This document shows, one piece after another, positions 25,112 through 33,601 of a DNA stretch of 33,601 nucleotides. Below the pieces are notes generated by a model that worked only from the letters and a program-made list of their open reading frames with translations, had not been told where the DNA came from and did not search any database. The DNA lies in NCBI GenBank assembly GCA_024244665.1, contig JAAEOI010000023.1, forward strand, positions 1-33,601, written 5' to 3'. How positions within the stretch are numbered: the first letter of the stretch is position 1; each line of letters begins with the position of its first letter. The DNA comes from Bacteroidota bacterium (GTDB taxonomy: Bacteria > Bacteroidota > Bacteroidia > Bacteroidales > GCA-2748055). A program made the translations under genes and the position numbers.

Positions 25112-28100
25112 CTAGTTCTTTACAAATCGGATTATCCTTGAGTTCTGATCCCTGTCCACAACTCTGATAAGGTAATATCCCTTCGCGAGATCTTCAACGG
25201 ATAGTTCGAGAAGATCACTTTCAGTTTTGATTACCCTCATAGTCTGACCAGTAATACTGACAAGGCGGATGGTGCAGCCAGCCGGTACCTCGCTCAGATA
25301 TAACACATTATCTGTCGGGTTCGGGTAAAGGCTTATCCTGTCGATAACCAGGTCTCTAACGGAGACCAGAACATCAACCGTGTAGGTTTTGGTGGTTACA
25401 TCGTCTTCAGCAGTCACCACAACCTTGTCACCTGTTACAACTTCTCCTTCTGTCTTCGGAGCATCGGAACCGTCAGTCAGCATGACTACAGAAGCCGGTG
25501 CAGGAACCAGATTGGCCATGAATGCTTCCACAGCTGTGTATGCAGGTATTTGAGAGATCTGATCCTCGCCTACCGTATAGACTTCTGAAGTAACATAGGC
25601 TGCGGTACTCAATGCAGCACCCAGGAATCTAAGAGTGTAAACAACCGATACGCTTTCATCTTTGGAGGTGACTTTCAGCATATCGTCTTTGACCACATAT
25701 CCCTCTTCACGACTCTGCCCGACGATATCCATTAATTCTATGGTGGCATCTCCGCCGGGGATAAGGTTTGCCAGGAATACCTGAGCGGTAACTCCTTCGG
25801 GTACATGAGATATTATTTTTCTTTCCTGGTTCACACCGTAAACATTTGAACTTACCCAGGCTTCACTGTCTGAGATATCCAGCACCAGTTCATAGGTGAT
25901 GATGGTTTTCTGGTCCTGGGCAACAGATTCAAAATAGATCTCGCCCAATACCTGGGTCGGTACCATTACGGTATCAGGGTTCAGGAATTTCAGTGGAACA
26001 AGATTACCGTCCGCATCAATGATGTTGAGGGTTGCGGTCGCCGGTGATTCCACCTTGGCAAGAACATCGGAGATGTTCATCCCGGGTGTCACGCCTTCGA
26101 TTGTACCGGTTTCTGCGGTATTGGCTATAGTCAGTCCTGATCCGTCTTTGGGGGTCAGAACCGCGTCATTATCCAGTCCGCCGGTTGCAACCGCGAGCAC
26201 ATATTTGGTCATATTGTTCTGGTCTGCAGAAACCACCATAAGGGTATCCCCGTTTGCTACCAGATCTGCGGAGTCCAGTTCGAGTCCCGTTCCTGAGCTG
26301 ATCACGGAAAGGACCTGGCCGGTATCGGCTTTGCTGATATTGGTGAATACCTCCTCAACCGTAGATCCGGTTATAACGCCAACAATATCGAGATCTCCTT
26401 CGTAACCGGGATCCACAAGATAGGCTGCCGAGGCTACCGTTGACATATACACGGTAATAGGATCAAAACTGTAGTTCCCGATATCTTCTTTCATTTCTAC
26501 CGGGTTACGTGCACCGTCACCGGGCTGGCCCTGCCAGTAGTGATACCAGTCCCTTGCATCTTCAAATCCGCCGTTCTCCTCCAGGTTGGGTCTCCAGGCA
26601 TGAGGCTTCTTACGGTAATCATCATTATTATTGGCAAGGTTACCATCCCCGACATCCCAGGCAGAAAATGTATATGCGCCGAAGAGATCTACCAGTTCAA
26701 AATCTTCAATGTCGTAGATTCCCTTTGAGGCATCATAAATGGAGTCATTCTGGACTTCAAAAATCATAATGGGGTTGTATTGTGCCGTATATGGAACGGT
26801 TGAACGCCAGCCGCCTGTTGGCGGCCAGGGCATGCATAATTCACCCATATGATTTTCAACTTCCGTGCTCCAATGGACATTAACCTGGTTTTCCTGTACA
26901 TGGTTTGTGGGATCTGTGAGCATATTCGGGTGTAACATCCCCAAAACGAAGGTTTTTCCCGGGTCCAGGGTGGTCTCAATATCGAGGTCCGGTTTCAGTT
27001 TGGCGTTCAATCCACCGCTCCTCCACTCTTCCAGGCTTCCGTATTTATAACCCGGAATGTATTTACTGTACCGGAAAACCCAGTCCGTGGAATCAGGACC
27101 TGCACCAAGCTGAAGAGTTGCATCCGGCGTTCCAGCTGCCAGGGGAACCATAATCATATAATTCTCCAGGTTGATGGGCTGGTTGCCAACATTGGCAATC
27201 TCAATAAAGCTTCCAATATTCATATGCCGATACAATACCTCAGATATGATTGGAGTAGCGTGGTAGGGCTGGATATCCTCTTCCAGTACCTCTGCCTCAA
27301 ATGTGATCATGTACACGTTCACAACCCCGTCTTCCATGGTGGTGTCCTGTGAACTCACTGTAATGGTGGTTGTCCTGTCCTCCCTTGAACCTCTGAGTGT
27401 TTTGGCCCTGTCAACCACAACGGTTGAATTCAGGTTTTCCTTGATGTAGGAAAGTGCCGGTACGTTGCTTGTGCCAAACGGAACCGTCACGGTATAGCTG
27501 AAGATCGCAGGATTGAAGCCCGGGATAGTATCTCCCGACCATCCCATCCATCCAAGATCCTCCGGTATATCCGGCCATGTGATGGCAGACAGGAAGGCAT
27601 TGGCGCTTACAACCACATCTTCCAGGGCAAGGTAGTAATCCTTCACTGTTGACTTGTCTTCCGCCGTAATCCGCAGGATATCACCATCTTTCAGATCTAC
27701 TCTTTCCACACCGTCAACCCAGACAAACTCGTAAGTTGCATTTGGTGCCATCTCTATATACGCAAGAAGTGAATCGGTCCGGGTTGCAAAGGGAATATAT
27801 CGGATCGAATCAATTACCGGAACATTTTCCGTGATCTCAAAGGGCTGGTACAGGGTCCTGTCCTCGATAGGGGTGGTCCCGTCCTCATTTCCCCAGAGCC
27901 AGGACATGTAGGTCTCAGAGTCAAAGGCCCTTTTGGGAATCGCAAGTGCATTGTCTGCGGAAGCATCTGCAGCAATAATTTTAAATGCCTTATGGACCAG
28001 CTCGGTTCCAAAAGCATAGGCATTCAGGGTATCTCCGTCCTGGCAGGCTGTGGTGGCAGTATCTCCATTTTCTACATAGTTCCAGGCCATGCCCTCACCC

Positions 28101-29041
28101 CAGGTAATTGCATCAAAGATGCCCTGGGAACGGCTGTTTGTTACCCTCCAGGCCCCTTTTCTGATCCCCCAGGGAACTGTGATGGTCCCGGCCTCCATAT
28201 CAATGGTGACCTCATCCGAGTTCATCTGGATAGTGGATGAGCCATTCGTTTCGGGATGGTTTCCGGCCGAGCTGAAGACCACCGGGTTCCAGGCGTTTAC
28301 CATATCATAGGGCACGGGCATCCATTCCGATTCATCACGGTCATTTCCAGCCGAGATAGGCCAGTCTAACCATGTTGTATCTCCCTGGGTTATATTGGAT
28401 TTACGGATAAAAGCCTGGGTAGCAACGGCATCCGGCACACCAGCCACATCCCAGACCCCTTCAGTAAATCTCCTCCCGTTTGCCTCATTGATCCAGTTAT
28501 TAATGGCATCGCATAGAACATCGCCCCCACCGGGAGGATGGTACCATAGTGATTTCCATTCTCCATTATTGGCCATTTCATCCCTGAACCAGTTCGTGGA
28601 AGCACTGACGCTGTCTTCGCCTGGTTCGAGATCCTCGTTTCCGTCTTCTAACATATAGATCAGCAGATCCGACACGGCATTCAGAGCAGGTCTTCCCAGC
28701 GGTTCGCCGATATCATTCACACCCTCATAGGTCAGGGAAATTAAAAAGGATTTTCCCGGAGCAATGAAGGCATCCATTGAATCCACCACTTCATTAAAGC
28801 GAAGGGTATAATGGGCAGGATTCCTGTTATTAATGTTTTGCCAGTGTCCAAAGTTCTTGGATGTGAAATCCCAGAGATGGAGAGTAGAGTCTCCCACATT
28901 GGTCAGTTCAAAATAATGGTGACCCCATCCCCCATTCGCAGGGGCTGCCCACTCAGAGAAGATGAGCCTGGGTGCCTGGGAATTTACCGTAAGGCATACT
29001 ACCCAGAGCATCGTAGATAAAAGAAGTAGTTTTGTTCTCAT
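25112..29041 (-). CDS. T9SS-secreted protein with two lamin-tail domains and four C-terminal repeats
   Basis: A 1309-residue exported protein. Signal peptide 1-21 (ending VNSQ). A first lamin-tail-like (LTD) domain covers about 24-190 (RLIFSEWAAPANGGWGHHYFELTNVGDSTLHLWDF, APGKSFLISLTYEG). A second starts at about 592 (TPIISEVLYRHMNIGSFIEIANVGNQPINLENYMIMVP, LDPGKTFVLGM). Between them, strand-rich segments include YEFVWVDGVERVDLKDGDILRITAEDKSTVKDYYLALE. Four repeats of 88-96 residues start near 867, 959, 1055 and 1143. Each opens with a short Ala/Ser-rich strand and contains a VTSKDESVSVVYTLRF-like element. The end (about 1236-1309, SLYPNPTDNVLYL, KGYYLIRVVD, RIIRFVKN) is a T9SS type A sorting domain. 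LTD domains in bacterial exoproteins often accompany nucleases or carbohydrate-active enzymes, but no catalytic motif is seen here. It follows the GH99-like gene by 74 bases and ends before a terminator. Confidence 0.88.
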   Translation of the reverse strand: MRTKLLLLSTMLWVVCLTVNSQAPRLIFSEWAAPANGGWGHHYFELTNVGDSTLHLWDFTSKNFGHWQNINNRNPAHYTLRFNEVVDSMDAFIAPGKSFLISLTYEGVNDIGEPLGRPALNAVSDLLIYMLEDGNEDLEPGEDSVSASTNWFRDEMANNGEWKSLWYHPPGGGDVLCDAINNWINEANGRRFTEGVWDVAGVPDAVATQAFIRKSNITQGDTTWLDWPISAGNDRDESEWMPVPYDMVNAWNPVVFSSAGNHPETNGSSTIQMNSDEVTIDMEAGTITVPWGIRKGAWRVTNSRSQGIFDAITWGEGMAWNYVENGDTATTACQDGDTLNAYAFGTELVHKAFKIIAADASADNALAIPKRAFDSETYMSWLWGNEDGTTPIEDRTLYQPFEITENVPVIDSIRYIPFATRTDSLLAYIEMAPNATYEFVWVDGVERVDLKDGDILRITAEDKSTVKDYYLALEDVVVSANAFLSAITWPDIPEDLGWMGWSGDTIPGFNPAIFSYTVTVPFGTSNVPALSYIKENLNSTVVVDRAKTLRGSREDRTTTITVSSQDTTMEDGVVNVYMITFEAEVLEEDIQPYHATPIISEVLYRHMNIGSFIEIANVGNQPINLENYMIMVPLAAGTPDATLQLGAGPDSTDWVFRYSKYIPGYKYGSLEEWRSGGLNAKLKPDLDIETTLDPGKTFVLGMLHPNMLTDPTNHVQENQVNVHWSTEVENHMGELCMPWPPTGGWRSTVPYTAQYNPIMIFEVQNDSIYDASKGIYDIEDFELVDLFGAYTFSAWDVGDGNLANNNDDYRKKPHAWRPNLEENGGFEDARDWYHYWQGQPGDGARNPVEMKEDIGNYSFDPITVYMSTVASAAYLVDPGYEGDLDIVGVITGSTVEEVFTNISKADTGQVLSVISSGTGLELDSADLVANGDTLMVVSADQNNMTKYVLAVATGGLDNDAVLTPKDGSGLTIANTAETGTIEGVTPGMNISDVLAKVESPATATLNIIDADGNLVPLKFLNPDTVMVPTQVLGEIYFESVAQDQKTIITYELVLDISDSEAWVSSNVYGVNQERKIISHVPEGVTAQVFLANLIPGGDATIELMDIVGQSREEGYVVKDDMLKVTSKDESVSVVYTLRFLGAALSTAAYVTSEVYTVGEDQISQIPAYTAVEAFMANLVPAPASVVMLTDGSDAPKTEGEVVTGDKVVVTAEDDVTTKTYTVDVLVSVRDLVIDRISLYPNPTDNVLYLSEVPAGCTIRLVSITGQTMRVIKTESDLLELSVEDLAKGYYLIRVVDRDQNSRIIRFVKN

Positions 29042-29115
29042 TTTGATCTGTTTTAGTGAATAATCTGTTTTTCTTTAGTTATATGTGTATTAGTGTTATT
29101 TAATTTTGAATCAGG

Positions 29116-30414
29116 TCATTCTGAATCTGTCTCATTCACTGCTGTTGTCCTTTTACTTTGTTCGTGGCCGAATACCCTGTCAATGGCTTCCAGGTAGGCC
29201 ATCCCGTTGATCGTATCGGGCTCCAGGTAGCTCCCCTCCGTCCATTCATTCCAGCAATTTATAATAAAGGTTTTCTGTGATTTTGGATGCTGGTCGAGGT
29301 AATCCTTCATATCCTCCAGTGCCTGCTGGAAGTTTGCCGGGGTGTTGTCTGAGATTATTCCTGTATAGGGATAGGTCAGTTTCCGGAAAGGTTCATCCTG
29401 ATTTGTGCGGGGACTGCTGTCCCAGCCCATGGTGATATTGGGATAGTAAGGGAGGCTCATCTCCTTGGAAAAGCTGTCGGCATAGTCAAAGTATTTCTCC
29501 TTTATATCATTATATGTATGCGTGGGGAATTCCGGATCCACATGGTGTATCCATACATAGGAGGTGGTGGAGGTAAAACCTGCCCCGGTTAATATCTCCT
29601 CAAGCTCTTCCTGGGGAATGATCTCTTCCGATGGAAGGATGGTTTCACCCCAGACCACTGCATTCAGGTGCAGATCTTTGAATCCTGCTACTTTCACCTT
29701 CTGTCGAAACTGATCTACTCCTTTTTTAGTGGCGTCCATGCTCCCGAAAATGGCTATGAATTTTGAAATATCATAGATGGAGAAATAGGGTGCCTGGTCG
29801 ATCAGCCAGTAGCTGGGATGGGTGAAATAGGTCCTGACCAGGTAATCGGTCATTTTATCCCAGGTGGCCAGAGATACCTTGCCGGGGTAGAGAAGATCGG
29901 GACCATCTGCATCCAGGAGGTTGGCCGAATCGGCGGGGAATATCTCCACCCAGTCGTGGTTGGCCCACATCAGACTGAAGTCAATTTCATCGTTGTTTCG
30001 GGCTCCGAAAAAACCCTCCTCAATGGCATCTTCAAGGAAGAGACCATCATTATAATAATACCAGTCAAATACAAAAGCATCCAGGCCATGATCTGTCGCT
30101 GCCCGGATTTTCTGTTCCATTTGAAGAGGATCCGATTCGTCGGTATATCCCCACGCCGGCACTTTGGGTTGCTGGTGCCCTTTGAACCTTGGCCTGGCCT
30201 CCTTCACAAGTTCCCACTCCGTCCACTCAGGGCCATATAGCCTGATGTTACGGGCGTCGGGGTGATAGTTGGGAAAATAGTAGGCTGCCAAGGTATAGTC
30301 ATCTTCCGCTTCGCTGCCGGAACTGTTCTGCAGATCGTCACTGCTTTTAAGTGAGCAGGATGCTGCCAGTAGACAAAATGTGGCGATGGTGAGTATGGCT
30401 GAGTATGCTTTCAT
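29116..30414 (-). CDS. GH99-like (WbsX family) lipoprotein
   Basis: A 432-residue lipoprotein (signal MKAYSAILTIATFCLLAASC, Cys20). It matches the WbsX / glycoside hydrolase family 99-like domain: AAYYFPNYHPDARNIRLYGPEWTEWELVKEARPRFKGHQQPKVPAWGY opens the barrel at about 44-95. It is followed by QKIRAATDHGLDAFVFDWYYYNDG, FSLMWANHDWV, and near 385-398 NCWNEWTEGSYLEPD with candidate catalytic Glu residues. True GH99 enzymes are endo-acting on alpha-mannosides. WbsX relatives also occur in polysaccharide gene clusters and their activity is less certain. Here the lipoprotein signal and place in a PUL argue for a degradative surface or periplasmic enzyme. The gene is divergent from the sensor/regulator with a 178-base shared upstream region and is the first gene of the minus-strand series. 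Confidence 0.88.
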   Translation of the reverse strand: MKAYSAILTIATFCLLAASCSLKSSDDLQNSSGSEAEDDYTLAAYYFPNYHPDARNIRLYGPEWTEWELVKEARPRFKGHQQPKVPAWGYTDESDPLQMEQKIRAATDHGLDAFVFDWYYYNDGLFLEDAIEEGFFGARNNDEIDFSLMWANHDWVEIFPADSANLLDADGPDLLYPGKVSLATWDKMTDYLVRTYFTHPSYWLIDQAPYFSIYDISKFIAIFGSMDATKKGVDQFRQKVKVAGFKDLHLNAVVWGETILPSEEIIPQEELEEILTGAGFTSTTSYVWIHHVDPEFPTHTYNDIKEKYFDYADSFSKEMSLPYYPNITMGWDSSPRTNQDEPFRKLTYPYTGIISDNTPANFQQALEDMKDYLDQHPKSQKTFIINCWNEWTEGSYLEPDTINGMAYLEAIDRVFGHEQSKRTTAVNETDSE

Positions 30415-30592
30415 ATAGAGAGGTAAAATTATGGCTTAGTCGCTGCTTGCTCTTCTCGAAATGATCATTATGTGATGACGGCAGGTTTCTCAGTTATTAA
30501 TTTGTTACTAAAACAGGTAAAAATGATACATGCTGCGATCATATTCGGGAGGAGCATGTGGGTCATCCTTCAAAAACACTACTTTTAACATC
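30415..30592. promoter_or_regulatory. Divergent intergenic region between GH99-like gene and sensor
   Basis: This 178-base gap separates the divergent PUL series and its presumed regulator, so promoters in both directions and a binding site for the regulator are expected here. I see no convincing Bacteroidota promoter (TTTG spaced from TAnnTTTG) in either direction. A ten-base perfect palindrome AATGATCATT lies at 30460-30469. The regulator's ATG at 30593 has TACTTTTA close upstream but no clear Shine-Dalgarno sequence, which is common in this phylum. Confidence 0.5.
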
Positions 30593-33500
30593 ATGAGTCA
30601 AATCTCCCGGTTTACTTCCTTTCTGATGGGTTTGCTGGCCCTTCTGGCCTGGTCCGCAACTGCTTTCTCACAGGCGGTTGTAACAGAGTTTGAGCACCTG
30701 ACCCTTGAGGATGGCCTTCCCAATTTGCGGGTTGAGGCCATTGAGCAGGATTATCTGGGATATATGTGGATCGGCTCAAAGCGGGGACTTTGCAGGTACA
30801 ATGGATATGACTTTGAGGTCTACAAAAGCAGTGCATTTGACACAACTTCACTGCGATATCACCAGATCACCTGTTTGTTTGAGGACCGGGAGCATGAGTT
30901 ATGGATTGGTACCTGGTCAGGTGGGTTGCATCGATACAACAGGGATCGTGATAATATTCAAAGGATCCCATTTTCGCAGGATAACATCACTGGTATATCT
31001 CAGGATTCGACGGGATATATTTGGATTGGGACAGAAGAGGGATTGTACAGGTATGATAAGCAGAACGAGCATGCCAGGGCCTACCCTTTCCAGTCTCCCG
31101 ACAGAACAATTGTGAGAGGTGTGCTGAACATTGTTCAGAATTCCGGTGAAACTTTTGTAAATATTGATCAGGTCGGAATATTTAAATTCCATGCGCAAAA
31201 GGATGATTTTATCCCTGTTCTTCTGCTGGAAGATTGTAAATCGCACGGAATTCGTGAGATTACAGAGGTGGTCCCATACAACAACCACACTTACTGGCTG
31301 GGGACAGATCAGGGTCTGTTCCGGTTTTCCACCGGGAAGGAGGGCAGTCTTGAGCGGATCCTGGATAAGAACCAGGTGGGTATCCATCAAAACATCACTT
31401 TTATCATTAACGAATCCTATAATCACATCTGGATTGGAGCGAATGGATTGTATCGGTATGATATTGTTGAAAATACCATCAGCCATTTTCAGCACAATCG
31501 CAATGAAGATTACAGCCTCTCCAACGATTATGTCACCTGCGGTTATACAGATATCCATGGAAATATATGGTTTGGTACATACGCATCCGGGATCAATATC
31601 ATCATGAACTCTTCTGCAGATTTTCATAAGAATTCAGCCATCAATCAGAAGCTCGATTTGTTAAGCAGAAACGTCACCGCCATCGAAGAGGACAGAGATA
31701 AAAACCTTTGGATAGGAACCTGGGACAAGGGTGTGATTGTATTTAATGAGCAGCAGGAGCAGATAGAAAATATAGGCAAAATCTATCCCGCCCTGGAATC
31801 TCTACCGGAATACAATGTATCGACAATCTTCAAGGGGCCTGCCGATTGCATTTGGATCGGGAGTTCATCGGGGATATTAGCCCAGATTGATATTATCAAC
31901 CGGCAAAACCATCTGTTTACACTTCCTGTGCCAAATGGCATTTTACCCAGGTCCATGGATATCACCTCTTTAATCGCAGAGTCTGATTCATTGTTGTGGA
32001 TTGGTTCTGCTTCAGGCGGAATATTTCTTTTAAATCTTCATACAAAGGATTTCATTCAATTTGAGGATCAGAAGCTGATGGTTGATAAAAATATCAGGGA
32101 TATTGAGCTGGACGGCGAGGGTAATATCTGGATTGGCACCTATGGTCACGGGCTGTTCAGGATGGATAGTAACCGGAAGATTAAACCCCATATTTTTAAA
32201 GAGATCGTTGATCCCGGAACCAGACCATTAAGCATTATCACCATATTTTTGGATCAGCATGAAAATTTGTGGTTTGGTACCGAGTTCCACGGTCTTATCA
32301 AATTGTCCCCTGAAGATCAAACAACCATCTTCCCAATTTCCGGCGATCTGAATAACAATGAGATAACCTCCATACTGGAGGATCGAATGGGCAAGCTCTG
32401 GCTGGCCACCTCGGATGGGCTGCTTCGATTTGAGGAGTCCACAAGCAAGGTAAGCTATTATTACTGGCGCGATGGCCTGGTGGCCGACGAGTTTAATTAC
32501 AGTGCCTCTTTTCAAAATGAAAACGATGTGATTTACCTGGGCGGTACCAACGGCCTGGTCTACTTTCATCCCGGTTCAATCCAGGACAACTACCATGTTC
32601 CGCCTGTCTACATCGAATCCTTTTCCATTGGAAACCGGGAGGTGCATGTGAGTGATCCCGATTCCCCGCTTACCCAACCGATCAATCAGACTGAAAAGAT
32701 TACATTGAAGTTTTCTCAGAATGAAATTGGATTTGAGTTTGTCGCGTTAAACTACCTGTTGCCCGGGAAAAACCAATACAAATACCTTTTGGAGGGTTTT
32801 GATGAATCGGGGTGGAATGAACTGGGGACAAGGCGGAGGATCTCTTTTACCAACCTGGATTACGGGAACTATACACTGCGGGTTTTGGGATCCAACAATG
32901 ATGAGGTATGGAATGAAGAGGGAGCGACCCTTGATATAAGGATTCTACCCCCTCCGTGGAGGATGTGGTGGGCTTACCTGGCTTATTCTATCCTAATGAT
33001 CGTGGCAGTCTACCTGGTGTACACTGACCTCAGGCAAAGAATCAGGTTAAGGCAGCAGATCAGCCGGCAGCGATATGAGAGGGAGCACCAGGAAGAGCTA
33101 TCCAATATGAAGCTCCAGTTCTTTACCAATATCTCACATGAATTTAAAATCCCGCTTAGCCTGATCATTTCACCCCTTGAAGAGATCGTTCGGAATTTTA
33201 AGGGCAGTACAGAGAACCGTCAGAAGCTTCAGGGGGTACAGCGAAATTCCATCAAACTGCTTCGCCTGATCAAATTGCTGATTGATTTCAGAAAAGCCGA
33301 ACAGGATGTGTTAAAACTTGCCCCGGGAAGGCATGACCTTGTTGACCTGGCACAGGAGGCAGTTCAATCATTCGAATCGCTGGTAATCGAACAGAATAAA
33401 CGCATAGAGCTGAAGTCTGATTTTTCCTCCTGTCTGTTTGATTTTGACTGGAATAAGATGGACAGGGTATTTTATAACCTGATTAGTAATGCCTTGAATT

Positions 33501-33601
33501 TCACGGAGGAGTTATCTGAGATCATCATCCATGTCGCTTCAGGCGATAAGGCAGAGACCATCTCCATTGCGGTGCAGGATACCGGAGTGGGTATCAACGA
33601 G
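30593..33601 (+). CDS. SusCD-associated hybrid two-component system regulator (3' end outside window)
   Basis: The frame is open without a stop from the ATG at 30593 to the window end (1003 codons), so the C-terminus is missing. A signal peptide (1-26, ending SATAFSQ) leads to a periplasmic sensor of about 13 propeller strands with WIG-type motifs (MWIGSKRGL, LWIGTWSGG, IWIGTEEGL, IWIGTYGHG and others), the two seven-bladed Reg_prop propellers. A Y_Y_Y domain follows at about 695-785 (KYLLEGFDESGWN), then one transmembrane helix at about 790-813. The kinase core has FFTNISHEFKIPLSLIISPLEE with phosphoacceptor His849, the N box YNLISNALNF at about 960, and the G1 box QDTGVGINE at the edge. The remaining ATPase, receiver and AraC-type DNA-binding domains are expected beyond 33601. 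In this family the sensor binds an oligosaccharide and activates the neighbouring PUL. Confidence 0.93.
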   Translation, partial: MSQISRFTSFLMGLLALLAWSATAFSQAVVTEFEHLTLEDGLPNLRVEAIEQDYLGYMWIGSKRGLCRYNGYDFEVYKSSAFDTTSLRYHQITCLFEDREHELWIGTWSGGLHRYNRDRDNIQRIPFSQDNITGISQDSTGYIWIGTEEGLYRYDKQNEHARAYPFQSPDRTIVRGVLNIVQNSGETFVNIDQVGIFKFHAQKDDFIPVLLLEDCKSHGIREITEVVPYNNHTYWLGTDQGLFRFSTGKEGSLERILDKNQVGIHQNITFIINESYNHIWIGANGLYRYDIVENTISHFQHNRNEDYSLSNDYVTCGYTDIHGNIWFGTYASGINIIMNSSADFHKNSAINQKLDLLSRNVTAIEEDRDKNLWIGTWDKGVIVFNEQQEQIENIGKIYPALESLPEYNVSTIFKGPADCIWIGSSSGILAQIDIINRQNHLFTLPVPNGILPRSMDITSLIAESDSLLWIGSASGGIFLLNLHTKDFIQFEDQKLMVDKNIRDIELDGEGNIWIGTYGHGLFRMDSNRKIKPHIFKEIVDPGTRPLSIITIFLDQHENLWFGTEFHGLIKLSPEDQTTIFPISGDLNNNEITSILEDRMGKLWLATSDGLLRFEESTSKVSYYYWRDGLVADEFNYSASFQNENDVIYLGGTNGLVYFHPGSIQDNYHVPPVYIESFSIGNREVHVSDPDSPLTQPINQTEKITLKFSQNEIGFEFVALNYLLPGKNQYKYLLEGFDESGWNELGTRRRISFTNLDYGNYTLRVLGSNNDEVWNEEGATLDIRILPPPWRMWWAYLAYSILMIVAVYLVYTDLRQRIRLRQQISRQRYEREHQEELSNMKLQFFTNISHEFKIPLSLIISPLEEIVRNFKGSTENRQKLQGVQRNSIKLLRLIKLLIDFRKAEQDVLKLAPGRHDLVDLAQEAVQSFESLVIEQNKRIELKSDFSSCLFDFDWNKMDRVFYNLISNALNFTEELSEIIIHVASGDKAETISIAVQDTGVGINE

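Noticed and set aside
25112..26500. Repeats at the end of the lamin-tail protein gene considered as a CRISPR or DNA repeat array
   Set aside because: The similarity is at protein level, units are about 270-290 bases and diverged; they are domain repeats.
30460..30469. Ten-base palindrome AATGATCATT in the divergent region as a regulator operator
   Set aside because: A single short AT-rich palindrome is expected by chance, and AraC-type regulators of this family usually use direct repeats.

Overview
The window looks like a chromosomal segment of a Bacteroidota bacterium, probably a marine or sediment member of the Bacteroidales/Marinilabiliales type. The evidence is two SusC/SusD pairs, a SusCD-style hybrid two-component sensor, many Bacteroidota lipoprotein signals, two proteins ending in type IX secretion (T9SS) sorting domains, and an IS1380-family transposase. 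The taxonomic guess below phylum level is inference.

Left part (1-7812), an accessory mosaic. A decayed IS1380-type transposase lies on the minus strand (1-960). Five plus-strand genes follow: a small T9SS-sorted secreted protein, a large GH78-type alpha-L-rhamnosidase lipoprotein, a YdeI/OmdA-family protein, a secreted beta-propeller-like protein and a YoaP-type GNAT acetyltransferase. Base composition changes sharply between these genes. Two imperfect palindromes with integron attC-like architecture follow the first two genes, so part of the block may be a relic of integron cassettes. No integrase is in the window.

Right part (7836-33601), a polysaccharide utilisation locus (PUL). At the right edge a hybrid two-component regulator (cut by the window end) points right. 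Divergent from it is a long minus-strand gene series. In transcription order it encodes a GH99-like/WbsX lipoprotein, a 1309-residue T9SS-secreted lamin-tail-domain protein with four C-terminal repeats, a multi-FAS1 (fasciclin) lipoprotein, SusC, SusD, two more FAS1 lipoproteins with jelly-roll-like C-termini, a second diverged SusC, a second SusD, a small secreted protein, and a formylglycine sulfatase. Genes from the first FAS1 protein to the second SusD overlap or lie 5 to 22 bases apart, so they should be one transcript. A strong intrinsic terminator sits just upstream of that block, which suggests stepped expression.

How it may work (inference): the sensor detects a glycan fragment, the GH99-like enzyme and the sulfatase act on a sulfated glycan or glycoconjugate, and the two SusCD transporters import the products. 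The FAS1 lipoproteins are built into the same translational units as the SusC porins and are the most unusual part. Each SusC start codon overlaps the stop codon of a FAS1 gene, so FAS1 proteins look like obligate partners of these transporters, perhaps in the role SusE/SusF play in the starch system. The plus-strand rhamnosidase may serve the same or another substrate; nothing in the sequence decides this.
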